Of a stretch of DNA of 40,345 bases, positions 30,950-38,657 are shown piece by piece. This DNA is from a virus. Each line of letters starts with the position of its first letter. Position 1 is the first letter of the stretch. The notes below the pieces were generated by a model. That model saw nothing but the letters and a program-made list of their open reading frames with translations, was not told where the DNA came from and did not search any database. Location: positions 1 to 40,345 of the IMG/VR virus record IMGVR_UViG_3300036045_000034. One strand, written 5' to 3'. Position numbers and translations under genes: made by a program.

Positions 30950-33690
30950 TCGCGTTCCCCGACTGGCTGCTGCGCGATCAGGAGCGACGCACGGTGCTAT
31001 GCGAGGCCGACTACGTGCACGAGGTCGCGGGCGAGCCGGTCACGGATACGCTGTACCTGTCGAACCGCCCATACATCGACAACGTCGCCAACCAGGCCTA
31101 CACCGCCTGCATCAGCCGAGCGCCGCGCTACACGCGCACGCTTGCCGGCGAGAACCGCAACAGCTACCAGTCGAGCTTCGGCAGTATGGAACTCGCCAAC
31201 CACGACGGGCGCATCAACGACTTCCTCGTGCTCGCGATCACCGAGCTGCGGTACTACTTCGGCGACTTCGAGTGGCTGGTGGCCGACTTCGCGCACATGT
31301 TCACGTGCATGTGCAAGAAGGTCACGGCGCCGTCGCGCGAGACGCTGTCGGTGGAGCTACGCGACATCGGCGTGCTGCTCAACAAGAGCATCGGCGGCGA
31401 GGTGCTGGTCGGCGGCAGCAGTCCGGAGGCCGAGCGCTCGCGCCCCGTAGTGTTCGGCTACGCGCATCAGTTGCCGTGCTACCTGCTCGATGAGGCCTCG
31501 CTGACCTACGTATGGGCGGACGACGGGACGTATCTGCAGGACGATCCGACGCTGTTCCAGCCGACGGTGCGCGAGGGCGGCACGCCGACGAGCTACGTGA
31601 ACAACGGCAACGGCACCTTCTCGCTTGTCGCCTCGCCGATCAAGCAGATCACGAGCGACCTTTTGGTGACGCCGGCCGGCTCGCCCGCGTATCGCGCGGC
31701 ATCCGATGCGCTATCGTTCGTCGTGGAGGAGCGCTGCGGGCTGGGTGCGCTCGGCCTGTACGTGGGACCTGGCCCGACCTACGACACGCGGCCGGGCAGC
31801 GGCGTTGCGGCGTACTGGGCAGCGGGTGGCCAGGACCTACCGATCGGCTTCGCGCTGCTGGAAAAGACGAACGTGATCAGCCTGGTCGATCAAATCACGT
31901 CGTCCGGTAATTGCTTTTGGGCAGCCACGCGGCTGAACGAGTTCACCATCGGCCGCTTGCGCCCGCACGACATCGATAGCCTCGGCGTCACGCCGGCGAA
32001 GACGCTGGGCAAGGACGCGATCGACAAGGGCACGCTGCGCGTGGACAAGGTCGACCCGACCTACTGGCGCCTGAACGTGCGGGTCAATAAAAACTACGTG
32101 CAGCAGACCGACTTCGTCGATGCGCTGACGCCCGAGGAGCGCTCGTACCTCGGCCGTCCGGGGCAGGACGTGCAGCAGTATCCGATGGCTGGCAACACCT
32201 TCGTCGCGAACCCGCAGTTGTACGTGCCCGGCATGTCGGAGTCGCCGATGCTGGAGACGCTGATCTCCGACGGCGGCGACGAGTCGACGGAGGAGATCGC
32301 GCGCCACGCAATGGCGGTCAAGCGCGGTGCGCTGCGGCCGTGGCTCGCGCTCATCGGCGCGCGCACTGGCATCGACCGCTACGACCTCGAACTCGGCGAC
32401 GTGGTGCCGGTGTTGATCGACACCGAGCCATCGCTCGGGCTCGACGTAGAGACAGAAGCTCAGGTCGTCTCGCACGAGATCGACCTGCAAGACGCGAAGG
32501 TGACGCTGCAGCTCCTCTGCCAGCTCGCGATCGAGCCGGGCGAGGAGACGGAGGAGGAGCCGCCGGGCGAGCCATACATCCCGCTGCCGGCGGGCATTGC
32601 TGGCGGACGCCCCGACGATCCGCACGAGCCGGGTGCCCCGCCAGGACCTCCGGGCAGCGGAGGCGGAGCTGGTGGCGGTGGCAGCGGGTGGCCGCCAGTC
32701 GGGCCGCCGGGTGGTCCGGCGGAGCCAACCGCGCTCTCGGCGCAGCCGCGCATCGTTGCGATCCCGCTCAATCAGCAAAACCCGTTCGACATCGAGGTTG
32801 GCGGCGACGATCTCGACAGCCAGTTCGACGACGAAGCGGGCACCGACCCGACCGAGAAGCTCTGCTTCGTCGTTCAGATCTCCATGTTCACCGACGCGCC
32901 GTGCACGATTGAAGTAGGCGGTGTCTCGTGGGCCGAAGACCCCGACCAGCCGATCGTGTACGGCACGGGCCTGAAGCCTGGATCGCTATACGTTACCAGC
33001 GGGATCACCGCGATCCGCATTCCGGCGATCTCGCACGACCTGGACCTGGTCGACGCCGCAGTGTGGCCGGACGTGGGCACGACCACGGACATCATTCCCG
33101 AGGTGTTCGCGAGCCGGAAGAACGGGTCCACGACGTGTGACTTGTTTGAGGTCGACTTCAACGGATCGGCAACCCTGCGCGCAGCGTTCTTCTTGCAGGG
33201 GCCAACGGGCGGAGTTACCAACACCTTTGACGAGTACCTGCAAATCAACGGCAATGGGACGGTGACGACGTTCCTCCCGTTCGCGTTCCCGGACGGTGTC
33301 AACGTCAACCTCGAGCGCAAGCACGATCACTTCGACTATCGCATCGACGGTGGGTTATGGACGACCTTGGTCGGGTCGTCGATTACTGTCCCGGACGGCG
33401 CGTCGGACATCGAGATCATCTCTTTGGACGTCAACGAGCAGATCGCGATCGCCGGCGCTTATTACGGCGACGTGTCCTCGATGGATGGCTTCCCCACTGG
33501 TGACGTCTCGTTTGGCGGTGGTCCAATTCGCATCGCGTTGTCGAACGTCAACGGACCCTATGCCGGGATGTCGTTCGAGGTCAGCAACATTCGCAGCATC
33601 GATGACAACTCATCCATCATAGCGGCGGAGGTCGGCGCGGGCTTGTTGCTGCCGGTACCGATCGATGCATTGACGGTTTTCGTCGTCTAG
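30946..33690 (+). CDS. Tail tip/baseplate hub protein with Gly/Pro-rich linker and C-terminal beta domain
   Basis: A 914-residue protein starting in ATGA overlap with the tape measure. The N-terminal 540 residues carry hub-like features (TACISRAPRYTRTLAGENRN, the strand-rich MFTCMCKKVTAPSRETLSVE, and a structured middle with KTNVISLVDQITSSGN). A collagen-like Gly/Pro-rich linker (about 558-600) joins a beta-rich C-terminal domain of about 310 residues that could bind receptors. Position after the tape measure matches distal tail or hub genes. The C-terminal domain has no family match and is probably exchangeable between phages. Confidence 0.65.
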   Translation: MIAFPDWLLRDQERRTVLCEADYVHEVAGEPVTDTLYLSNRPYIDNVANQAYTACISRAPRYTRTLAGENRNSYQSSFGSMELANHDGRINDFLVLAITELRYYFGDFEWLVADFAHMFTCMCKKVTAPSRETLSVELRDIGVLLNKSIGGEVLVGGSSPEAERSRPVVFGYAHQLPCYLLDEASLTYVWADDGTYLQDDPTLFQPTVREGGTPTSYVNNGNGTFSLVASPIKQITSDLLVTPAGSPAYRAASDALSFVVEERCGLGALGLYVGPGPTYDTRPGSGVAAYWAAGGQDLPIGFALLEKTNVISLVDQITSSGNCFWAATRLNEFTIGRLRPHDIDSLGVTPAKTLGKDAIDKGTLRVDKVDPTYWRLNVRVNKNYVQQTDFVDALTPEERSYLGRPGQDVQQYPMAGNTFVANPQLYVPGMSESPMLETLISDGGDESTEEIARHAMAVKRGALRPWLALIGARTGIDRYDLELGDVVPVLIDTEPSLGLDVETEAQVVSHEIDLQDAKVTLQLLCQLAIEPGEETEEEPPGEPYIPLPAGIAGGRPDDPHEPGAPPGPPGSGGGAGGGGSGWPPVGPPGGPAEPTALSAQPRIVAIPLNQQNPFDIEVGGDDLDSQFDDEAGTDPTEKLCFVVQISMFTDAPCTIEVGGVSWAEDPDQPIVYGTGLKPGSLYVTSGITAIRIPAISHDLDLVDAAVWPDVGTTTDIIPEVFASRKNGSTTCDLFEVDFNGSATLRAAFFLQGPTGGVTNTFDEYLQINGNGTVTTFLPFAFPDGVNVNLERKHDHFDYRIDGGLWTTLVGSSITVPDGASDIEIISLDVNEQIAIAGAYYGDVSSMDGFPTGDVSFGGGPIRIALSNVNGPYAGMSFEVSNIRSIDDNSSIIAAEVGAGLLLPVPIDALTVFVV

Positions 33691-33701
33691 GGAGTTCGCG
33701 C

Positions 33702-34112
33702 ATGGCCACTCAAGTCAACCTCAATGAAGAAGGCGCAGTCTGCGAGGCGCAGGTAGCGTCCGCCGTCTCCGCCACCGTGACCGGCACGTATTACGACCTC
33801 GTGAGCAACGCCGACGAGGAGGCGCGGTACATCCCGGCGATCTACTACAACAATCTCGACCTGAGCAAGGTCGAGATCGAGCTCTACGAATGCATCATCG
33901 CGACCACGACGCGGACGAAGTTGCGCGGTCCGATTCCCGTGGACTACTCGAACAAGGCGGCCGGCAGCGGCAATCTGCTGCTCACCTGCCCGTACTACCT
34001 GTCCGCCGAGCGCAAGCTCGAAGTGCGCATCTCCGCGCACGTGAGCGGCGCGGCCGTATCGGCCGGCGTGCGGTTCGCCTGTTCCTCGTCGAAGTGGACG
34101 CCGGCGCCGTAG
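33702..34112 (+). CDS. Beta-rich tail-tip protein
   Basis: A 136-residue protein 11 bases after the hub gene. Strands such as QVASAVSATVTGTYYDL and KLEVRISAHVSGAAV, with a conserved central YYNNLDLSKVEIELYEC, suggest an all-beta tail component. It has two cysteines that could pair. No known family. Co-transcription with the tail genes is certain by layout; role unknown. Confidence 0.5.
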   Translation: MATQVNLNEEGAVCEAQVASAVSATVTGTYYDLVSNADEEARYIPAIYYNNLDLSKVEIELYECIIATTTRTKLRGPIPVDYSNKAAGSGNLLLTCPYYLSAERKLEVRISAHVSGAAVSAGVRFACSSSKWTPAP

Positions 34113-34115
34113 GCC

Positions 34116-34919
34116 ATGCCGAACTTCCGTCTCATCCCGCACAACCTGCACGACGACGCGACGCTGTCGGCCACGGGCACGTCGGTTGCCGGCTTCGGGC
34201 CGGCGAACACGCAGAACACGCTGCGCGAGGAAGTGCTGCGCATCACCGGCACCGACTACGTGCTGCGGGGCGTGCTGCCCGGTACGCGAGGAGCGAGCGG
34301 GCTTGGCATATTCCGCCACACCATCGCCGCCGGCGGGACGGTGCAGCTCGAACTGTTCAGCGACGCAGCATGGAGCAGCAGCGTGTACGACTCCGGCGCG
34401 CTCGACATCGAATGTTTCACCGACGACAGTCCCGGCTTCGACTTCGGGCTACGTGCAGCGTTCGCGCGGAGCAACCTGCCGTTCGTGCACTACTTCCCGG
34501 CCGTGGATTTCCGCAGCTACGAGATCACCTTCGATGACATCACCTCGCCCGACATCTGCCGCGTCTTTCTCGGCGAGGCCTGGGAGGCCTCGGTCAACCC
34601 CGACTACGATGCGCCGCTGTCTTTCGACGACCTCACCGAGGGCAACCGCACGCTGGGCGGCTCGCATCGGACCAACCAGGGCGAGCAGTTCGCAGTGTGG
34701 CGCGTGAACTTTTCGTTCCTGCAACACGACGACCGACAGTTCATCGTCGACTTCATGCGGCGCAACGGGCTCGCGCGCGACTTCATGGCCTCGCTGTTCC
34801 CCGAGGACGGGACGTTGCTAGAGGCCACGTACACCGGCAACTTCAAGCTGCGCAACCTGGGGCCGATGGGATGGCAAATCTCGCGGCTGACCAAGTCTTT
34901 TGAGATGCAGGAGCAGTGA
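34116..34919 (+). CDS. Tail-tip protein, distal tail-like
   Basis: A 267-residue protein. The C-terminal half has a clear mixed alpha-beta pattern (FRSYEITFDDITSPDICRVF, EQFAVWRVNFSFLQHDD, and RNGLARDFMASLFPEDG), typical of tail-tip proteins in this kind of siphophage. The N-terminal 90 residues are a separate beta domain (TLSATGTSVAGFGPANTQNT). It ends just before the lysis/membrane genes, so it closes the tail module. Probably a virion component; exact role not determined. Confidence 0.55.
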   Translation: MPNFRLIPHNLHDDATLSATGTSVAGFGPANTQNTLREEVLRITGTDYVLRGVLPGTRGASGLGIFRHTIAAGGTVQLELFSDAAWSSSVYDSGALDIECFTDDSPGFDFGLRAAFARSNLPFVHYFPAVDFRSYEITFDDITSPDICRVFLGEAWEASVNPDYDAPLSFDDLTEGNRTLGGSHRTNQGEQFAVWRVNFSFLQHDDRQFIVDFMRRNGLARDFMASLFPEDGTLLEATYTGNFKLRNLGPMGWQISRLTKSFEMQEQ

Positions 34920-34921
34920 CC

Positions 34922-35194
34922 ATGCCCGCTTTCGTCACCAACGACGTGCTGGTCCAGTTTCTCGTTTGGGCTTGTAGCGCGCTCGGCGCGGCGCTGATCG
35001 GCACGGTCGTGTATCTCGCGCTCGGCGTCAATCGCAAGCTCGACCTCAGCCGCGAGAAGGCCGAGGAGCAGTTTGCGCAGTTCGGCCGTCAACTGACGAG
35101 TGTTAAGGAGCTGCTGGTCGACGACATCCACAAGCACGACGTGCGGATCACGCGCCTCGAAGAGTGGCGGAAGGCATCGGACGGGCACGACTGA
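34922..35194 (+). CDS. Single-TM coiled-coil protein, XhlA/holin-like
   Basis: A 90-residue protein. The ATG at 34922 has AGGAG eight bases upstream and is preferred over a GTG at 34916. A TM segment (about residues 8-33) is followed by a long helix with heptad spacing (about 40-85, VKELLVDDIHKHDVRITRLE). This matches small membrane proteins of lysis modules such as XhlA or i-spanin-like partners. Beginning of a run of membrane and lysis genes. Which lysis role it has cannot be told from sequence. Confidence 0.55.
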   Translation: MPAFVTNDVLVQFLVWACSALGAALIGTVVYLALGVNRKLDLSREKAEEQFAQFGRQLTSVKELLVDDIHKHDVRITRLEEWRKASDGHD

Positions 35195-35583
35195 TGACCG
35201 ACGACGCGCCGCGCGACACCCGCGACCTGCGCCTGATATTCAAGGCGACGGCGATCGTTGCGGTCGTGGCAGCCACCGTGATCGGCTCGCTCATGTGGGC
35301 GGCGGCGGCGTACACGCGGCTGGTGACGCGCTTGGAGGCGGTGGAGGCGTGGCAACAGCGCAAGGACCGCGAGGCCACGCGCGAGCTGTGGCGACGCGAC
35401 CGCCCGCCGCTGTCGCCTGGGATCCAGCCGCAGCAAGGCATCACCCGCCGCGAGGTCGACGTGCGCATCGTCGAAATCGACGGCGAGCGGTATGCCGTGC
35501 TGCTGGAGCGCGATCTGCTGGGCATCGTGGCGGCGGCCGAGGAGTTCGCGGCGCGGGTGAAGCGATGCGAGGTGTGGCTGTGA
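35194..35583 (+). CDS. Membrane-anchored helical protein, spanin-like
   Basis: A 129-residue protein with its ATG overlapping the previous stop by one base (TGATG). One TM helix (about residues 15-39) is followed by a charged helix (RLEAVEAWQQRKDREATREL) and a small alpha-beta end (EVDVRIVEIDGERYAVLLE). A short cytoplasmic N-terminus with a long outer-facing helix fits an inner-membrane spanin, but no outer-membrane lipoprotein partner is visible, so this remains tentative. Confidence 0.5.
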   Translation: MTDDAPRDTRDLRLIFKATAIVAVVAATVIGSLMWAAAAYTRLVTRLEAVEAWQQRKDREATRELWRRDRPPLSPGIQPQQGITRREVDVRIVEIDGERYAVLLERDLLGIVAAAEEFAARVKRCEVWL

Positions 35584-35774
35584 GTGGACCCTATGGCGCG
35601 TACAGCTACGCCGATCCGACGCCGTCCGACCAGCTACTGAAGGATTGCCGGGTGGAGGCGAAAGACGTCTGCAAGAAGATCATCGGCCACGGCTGCGGCA
35701 AGGTGCGGCGCGTACGAATTGAGATCGACTTCACGGACAACAGCGGCATCAACTTCGAGGAGTGCGGGCCGTGA
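35565..35774 (+). CDS. Small hypothetical protein
   Basis: A 69-residue protein overlapping the previous gene by 19 bases if the ATG at 35565 is used; a GTG at 35580 would give a 4-base overlap. It carries three cysteines besides one near the end (KDCRVEAKDVCKKIIGHGCGK), with a tail ending FEECGP. No family is recognised. Its stop overlaps the GTG of the next gene. Confidence 0.45.
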   Translation: MRGVAVSGPYGAYSYADPTPSDQLLKDCRVEAKDVCKKIIGHGCGKVRRVRIEIDFTDNSGINFEECGP

Positions 35775-36118
35775 TTGGACCAGACGGCGAAGAGTACGAC
35801 ATCGATCTAGGCGACGGCCATTTCGGGCGCTATGTAGGCTGGGCCCCAGACCGCGCGCTCAATCCGCAGTACGAGGGGATCGCCGACATCGAGCGTGTCG
35901 GGATGACCATCTATCACCCGGCGCCCGGCAAGACCGAGAGCGGACACTGCGCGGGATTCGTTCACTTCGACACGCCGGAGGTCTCCCGCGTATTTACGCA
36001 AGAGCGCTCGCGCTGGCAGGTGCTGTCGTGGGAGCCGCTGACGCTCGCACCGAGCTTGCTCTGCGGCACCTGTGGTGATCACGGGTTCATTCGCAACGGC
36101 ACGTGGGAGCGGGCGTGA
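35771..36118 (+). CDS. DUF6527-like zinc-binding protein
   Basis: A 115-residue protein with a GTG start overlapping the previous stop. The C-terminal end WEPLTLAPSLLCGTCGDHGFIRNGTWE matches the DUF6527 pattern, with CGTCGDHG as probable metal ligands. The first part has a conserved DIERVGMTIYHPAPGKTESG. The family is found in many phages near lysis or tail-end genes, role unknown. Here it is coupled directly to the endolysin gene. Confidence 0.6.
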   Translation: MIGPDGEEYDIDLGDGHFGRYVGWAPDRALNPQYEGIADIERVGMTIYHPAPGKTESGHCAGFVHFDTPEVSRVFTQERSRWQVLSWEPLTLAPSLLCGTCGDHGFIRNGTWERA

Positions 36119-37344
36119 TCCTCGCCTGGGGCGCCCGTGTCGACGCGGCATTCCGCGCGCGCGTGCTGCACATGGCCGCGCGCTTGCCGGCCGACCCGTC
36201 GCACCTGATGGCGGTGATGTATTTCGAGTCGCGGCTGAATCCGGCGGCGGTCAACGCCACCAGCGGCGCAACCGGGTTAATTCAGTTCATGCCCGCGACC
36301 GCGCGCGACCTGGGCACGACCGTAGAGGCGCTGCGCGCGATGACGGCGGTCGAACAGCTCGACTACGTCGAGCGCTACTTCGCGCGCTACGCCGGGCGGC
36401 TCAGCACGCTCAACGACGTGTACATGGCCGTGCTATGGCCGCTGGCCATCGGCAAGCCCGACGACTACATCCTGTTCGCCTCACCGCAGCCCGCGTACAC
36501 GCAGAACCGCGCGCTCGACGTGAACAACGACGGCGCCGTCACGAAGGCCGAGGCGTGCTCGTTCGTCGCGCGCCGTCTGGCCGAGGGCCTGCAACCGGGC
36601 AACGCCTACGACGATGGCGCGCCAGCCCGCACCGCCACCCCGCAACCGGCCGGCCCGACCGGCACTCAGCCTCACCAGAGGGAGGATCAACGCATGGCAC
36701 CGCTCGCGATTCTCGGCACGCTCCTGCCGACCGTGCTTCAGATGTTCAGCGGCAAGGCGCAGTCCGCGATCCAGCGCGCGACCGGCGCGGACCCCGAGGC
36801 TGCGCAGCAGCTCACGCAGCAGCTCTTCCAGAGCGTCGGCCAGGCGGTCGGCGTGCCGGTGATCGACGACAAGAGCGCGATCCAGGCCGTCGGCAAGCTC
36901 ACCGCGGCGCCGCAGTCGACGATCCAGAAGGTCGAGGACGATACGCTGCAATTCCTCGATCGCATGGCGCCCCTGTTGGAGAAGATCGCCGCACTCGGCC
37001 GCGAGGATCGCAAGGCGAGCGACGACTCGTTCGATCGCGCCGCGGCACGCGCCGACAACCCGAACGGCTGGGCGCTGCGCATGTCGCAGGTGCGCTTCAC
37101 CCAATGGGGCCTCGGAGTCGCCGCGATTGTCGTCGGCGTGCTGACGGGCGCGCAGATGTACCTGTCGAGCAACGACACGCCCGACCCGGCGCTCATGGTG
37201 CTGCTCACCGCGATCGTGATGGGTCTCGTGAATACGTTCCGCGACCAGACCGGATTCAGCTTCGGCGGCACCGTCGACAGCAACGCGGCGGCGATGGTGC
37301 AGCGCGAATTGGACGCGCGGCGTCAACCCACAGGAGGCAAGTGA
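36115..37344 (+). CDS. Endolysin (lytic transglycosylase) fused to a two-TM holin-like domain
   Basis: A 409-residue protein with a GTG start. Residues about 30-150 are an SLT-type lytic transglycosylase with catalytic Glu38 (FESRLNP) and the GLIQFMP motif (54-60), which would cut peptidoglycan glycan strands. A textbook EF-hand-like calcium loop follows (residues 135-146, DVNNDGAVTKAE). After a Pro/Thr-rich linker, residues 194-409 form a separate helical domain with two TM helices. Most phages encode endolysin and membrane protein separately, so the in-frame fusion is odd. No stop separates the two halves, and an internal start at 36694 has its own ribosome site. Confidence 0.75.
   Translation: MILAWGARVDAAFRARVLHMAARLPADPSHLMAVMYFESRLNPAAVNATSGATGLIQFMPATARDLGTTVEALRAMTAVEQLDYVERYFARYAGRLSTLNDVYMAVLWPLAIGKPDDYILFASPQPAYTQNRALDVNNDGAVTKAEACSFVARRLAEGLQPGNAYDDGAPARTATPQPAGPTGTQPHQREDQRMAPLAILGTLLPTVLQMFSGKAQSAIQRATGADPEAAQQLTQQLFQSVGQAVGVPVIDDKSAIQAVGKLTAAPQSTIQKVEDDTLQFLDRMAPLLEKIAALGREDRKASDDSFDRAAARADNPNGWALRMSQVRFTQWGLGVAAIVVGVLTGAQMYLSSNDTPDPALMVLLTAIVMGLVNTFRDQTGFSFGGTVDSNAAAMVQRELDARRQPTGGK
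36694..37344 (+). CDS. Internal-start holin-like membrane protein
   Basis: A 216-residue product predicted from an ATG at 36694 with a strong GGGAGGA ribosome site just upstream, in the same frame as the endolysin. It begins MAPLAILGTLLPTVLQMFSG and has two TM helices at about residues 138-157 and 165-182, then a short C-terminal tail. The length and topology fit a holin or antiholin-type protein, but it is large for a holin, so a structural membrane role is possible. Confidence 0.5.
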   Translation: MAPLAILGTLLPTVLQMFSGKAQSAIQRATGADPEAAQQLTQQLFQSVGQAVGVPVIDDKSAIQAVGKLTAAPQSTIQKVEDDTLQFLDRMAPLLEKIAALGREDRKASDDSFDRAAARADNPNGWALRMSQVRFTQWGLGVAAIVVGVLTGAQMYLSSNDTPDPALMVLLTAIVMGLVNTFRDQTGFSFGGTVDSNAAAMVQRELDARRQPTGGK

Positions 37345-37610
37345 TGCGCAACCAACACCCCACCCGCAAGAACCCGCGCGCCAGCGGACGGCCATCGGCC
37401 CTCACGGGCGCCGTGATCGCCGCCATCGCGGCGGAGTACGGCAACCCGCGAGTGCCAGCGCCCGATACTCCGGCGTACAAGGCCGCGCTTGAGGCCCGGG
37501 ACACCCACTGGCGCGCGATGCCCGAGAATCTGCCGAACGCCGAACAGATGGCGTGGATCGCCGACGGGTGGCGCCGGTTCTACGCATCGCTGACGGGAGC
37601 CACGCCATGA
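37344..37610 (+). CDS. Small helical hypothetical protein
   Basis: An 88-residue protein starting in a one-base stop/start overlap (TGATG) with the endolysin gene. It has a basic N-terminus (RNQHPTRKNPRASGRPS), then an Ala-rich helix (LTGAVIAAIAAEYG) and a Trp/Met-rich C-terminal helix (EQMAWIADGWRRFYASL). No TM or signal peptide. It is part of the post-lysis cluster; no function recognised. Confidence 0.5.
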   Translation: MRNQHPTRKNPRASGRPSALTGAVIAAIAAEYGNPRVPAPDTPAYKAALEARDTHWRAMPENLPNAEQMAWIADGWRRFYASLTGATP

Positions 37611-38173
37611 CCGTCCGCTTCCCCGCGCAGCTACCGTATGCCGCTAGCGAACCATGCCTCGAAGTGTTCGCTGCGATCGTGGCCGGCGACTGGGCGTTGG
37701 CGAAAGCCCGTTACGACGCCAACCCGCGCGCGACCTCCGACACCATGGGCGCGCTGCGCTGGTGGCGCGAGAAGTTCGTGCCGATCGCCCCGGCGATCAT
37801 CCCGATGCCGTGGGGCCAGCCGTTCAAGCTCCCGATCCCCTACTTCGTCGACCAGGTGCTCGCGTTCGAGTTCGACATTCCCGCCGGACCGCCGCTTGCG
37901 GTCGGCGGGTACTGCACGGTGTACGAGTACCAGGGCGAGCCGTACCTGCGACAGGTGACGCTGTCGCGTACGCCGGGCGATTTCCGGCCGGTCGATCCGA
38001 GTGGCGCGAATGGTCCATTCGACGCAGGGGCCGGCGTGCAGGCGTCGGTGTATTGGAATCGGGGCAACCCGCCGCTGGCTCTCGCGCCCGGCCGCTACTA
38101 CTTCAACGCCCGCAACGACAGCACGCCGCCCGAGAGCCGGCCGGCGGCAGTGGAAACACTCTGGCCGAAGTGA
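37607..38173 (+). CDS. Hypothetical late protein
   Basis: A 188-residue protein in ATGA overlap. A helical N-terminal half (ASEPCLEVFAAIVAGDWALA) is followed by a beta-rich end with a typical strand pair (GGYCTVYEYQGEPYLRQVTL) and an NxGxP turn. It resembles a carbohydrate-binding or cap-like beta-sandwich domain in shape. No motif identifies it. Late operon position suggests virion or lysis-accessory use. Confidence 0.5.
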   Translation: MTVRFPAQLPYAASEPCLEVFAAIVAGDWALAKARYDANPRATSDTMGALRWWREKFVPIAPAIIPMPWGQPFKLPIPYFVDQVLAFEFDIPAGPPLAVGGYCTVYEYQGEPYLRQVTLSRTPGDFRPVDPSGANGPFDAGAGVQASVYWNRGNPPLALAPGRYYFNARNDSTPPESRPAAVETLWPK

Positions 38174-38283
38174 TGGACGTCCGCGCCGCCACCCGGATCA
38201 TCGCCGCCACCCTGGCGGCGTGCGTGGCGCTCGCGTTCCTGGCCGGCGTGGTGTTCTACGCGCTGGCGCGGTGGCTCGTGTGA
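38173..38283 (+). CDS. Very small single-TM protein
   Basis: A 36-residue protein starting in a one-base stop/start overlap (TGATG). Almost all of it is one TM helix (residues about 9-34, IIAATLAACVALAFLAGVVF). Such mini-membrane proteins in lysis regions can be holin-like or lysis-modulating. It is followed by a GTGA-coupled gene. Function unknown. Confidence 0.5.
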   Translation: MDVRAATRIIAATLAACVALAFLAGVVFYALARWLV

Positions 38284-38492
38284 TCGGCCCGGTCAACGGC
38301 GAGGCCATCACCGGCGCGGTGATCGAGCGGGCGACGCTGACCGTCGAACTGTACCGGCCGGAGGGGCGGCATACCGTGGTCGTCGACGCCCCGCCGGAGC
38401 ACCCGGCCGTGCACGCGCTGCTGCGCTGGCACTTGGAGCGCCTGGCCGCGCAGGTGGCCACCGCGCCGCCCTCGTTCGGGCCTATTTCGTAG
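38280..38492 (+). CDS. Last rightward late gene, hypothetical
   Basis: A 70-residue protein with a GTG start overlapping the previous stop. It has a beta-strand start (ERATLTVELYRPEGRHTVVVD) and a helical end (HALLRWHLERLAAQV). No family is recognised. It is the final gene of the late operon and faces the leftward integrase, so a terminator or attachment site would be expected in the gap that follows. Confidence 0.5.
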   Translation: MIGPVNGEAITGAVIERATLTVELYRPEGRHTVVVDAPPEHPAVHALLRWHLERLAAQVATAPPSFGPIS

Positions 38493-38657
38493 GGGTTGGG
38501 GGCAATGCCCTGTAGAACTTCTGGCTTTACGCGGGGCGGGATTATTGAGTCATATCAACATGATGCGCTCGCTCCGAGCGGTCGACAATGCCCTAAATCG
38601 TGTTTAAGGGATCGGCTTCCGAATCAACGGCTTGTGGCCGTCTCCTCGTTGAGAATT
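38493..38657. other. Candidate attP region between late operon and integrase
   Basis: A 165-bp gap between convergent genes, richer in A+T in the middle (ATTATTGAGTCATATCAACA). It contains a direct repeat CAATGCCCT at 38503-38511 and 38586-38594, a perfect 6-bp inverted repeat CGCTCG/CGAGCG around CTC (38566-38580), and CCCTAAA/TTTAAGGG (38591-38610). Direct repeats like arm-type integrase sites and the position beside int fit a lambda-like attP. No host sequence is available to confirm the core; a terminator pair is the alternative. Confidence 0.45.

Noticed and set aside
36072-37610. Long plus-strand frame running through the endolysin gene
   Set aside because: Only its last 88 codons (37344-37610) look like protein; the rest is an Arg/Gly-rich shadow of the transglycosylase.
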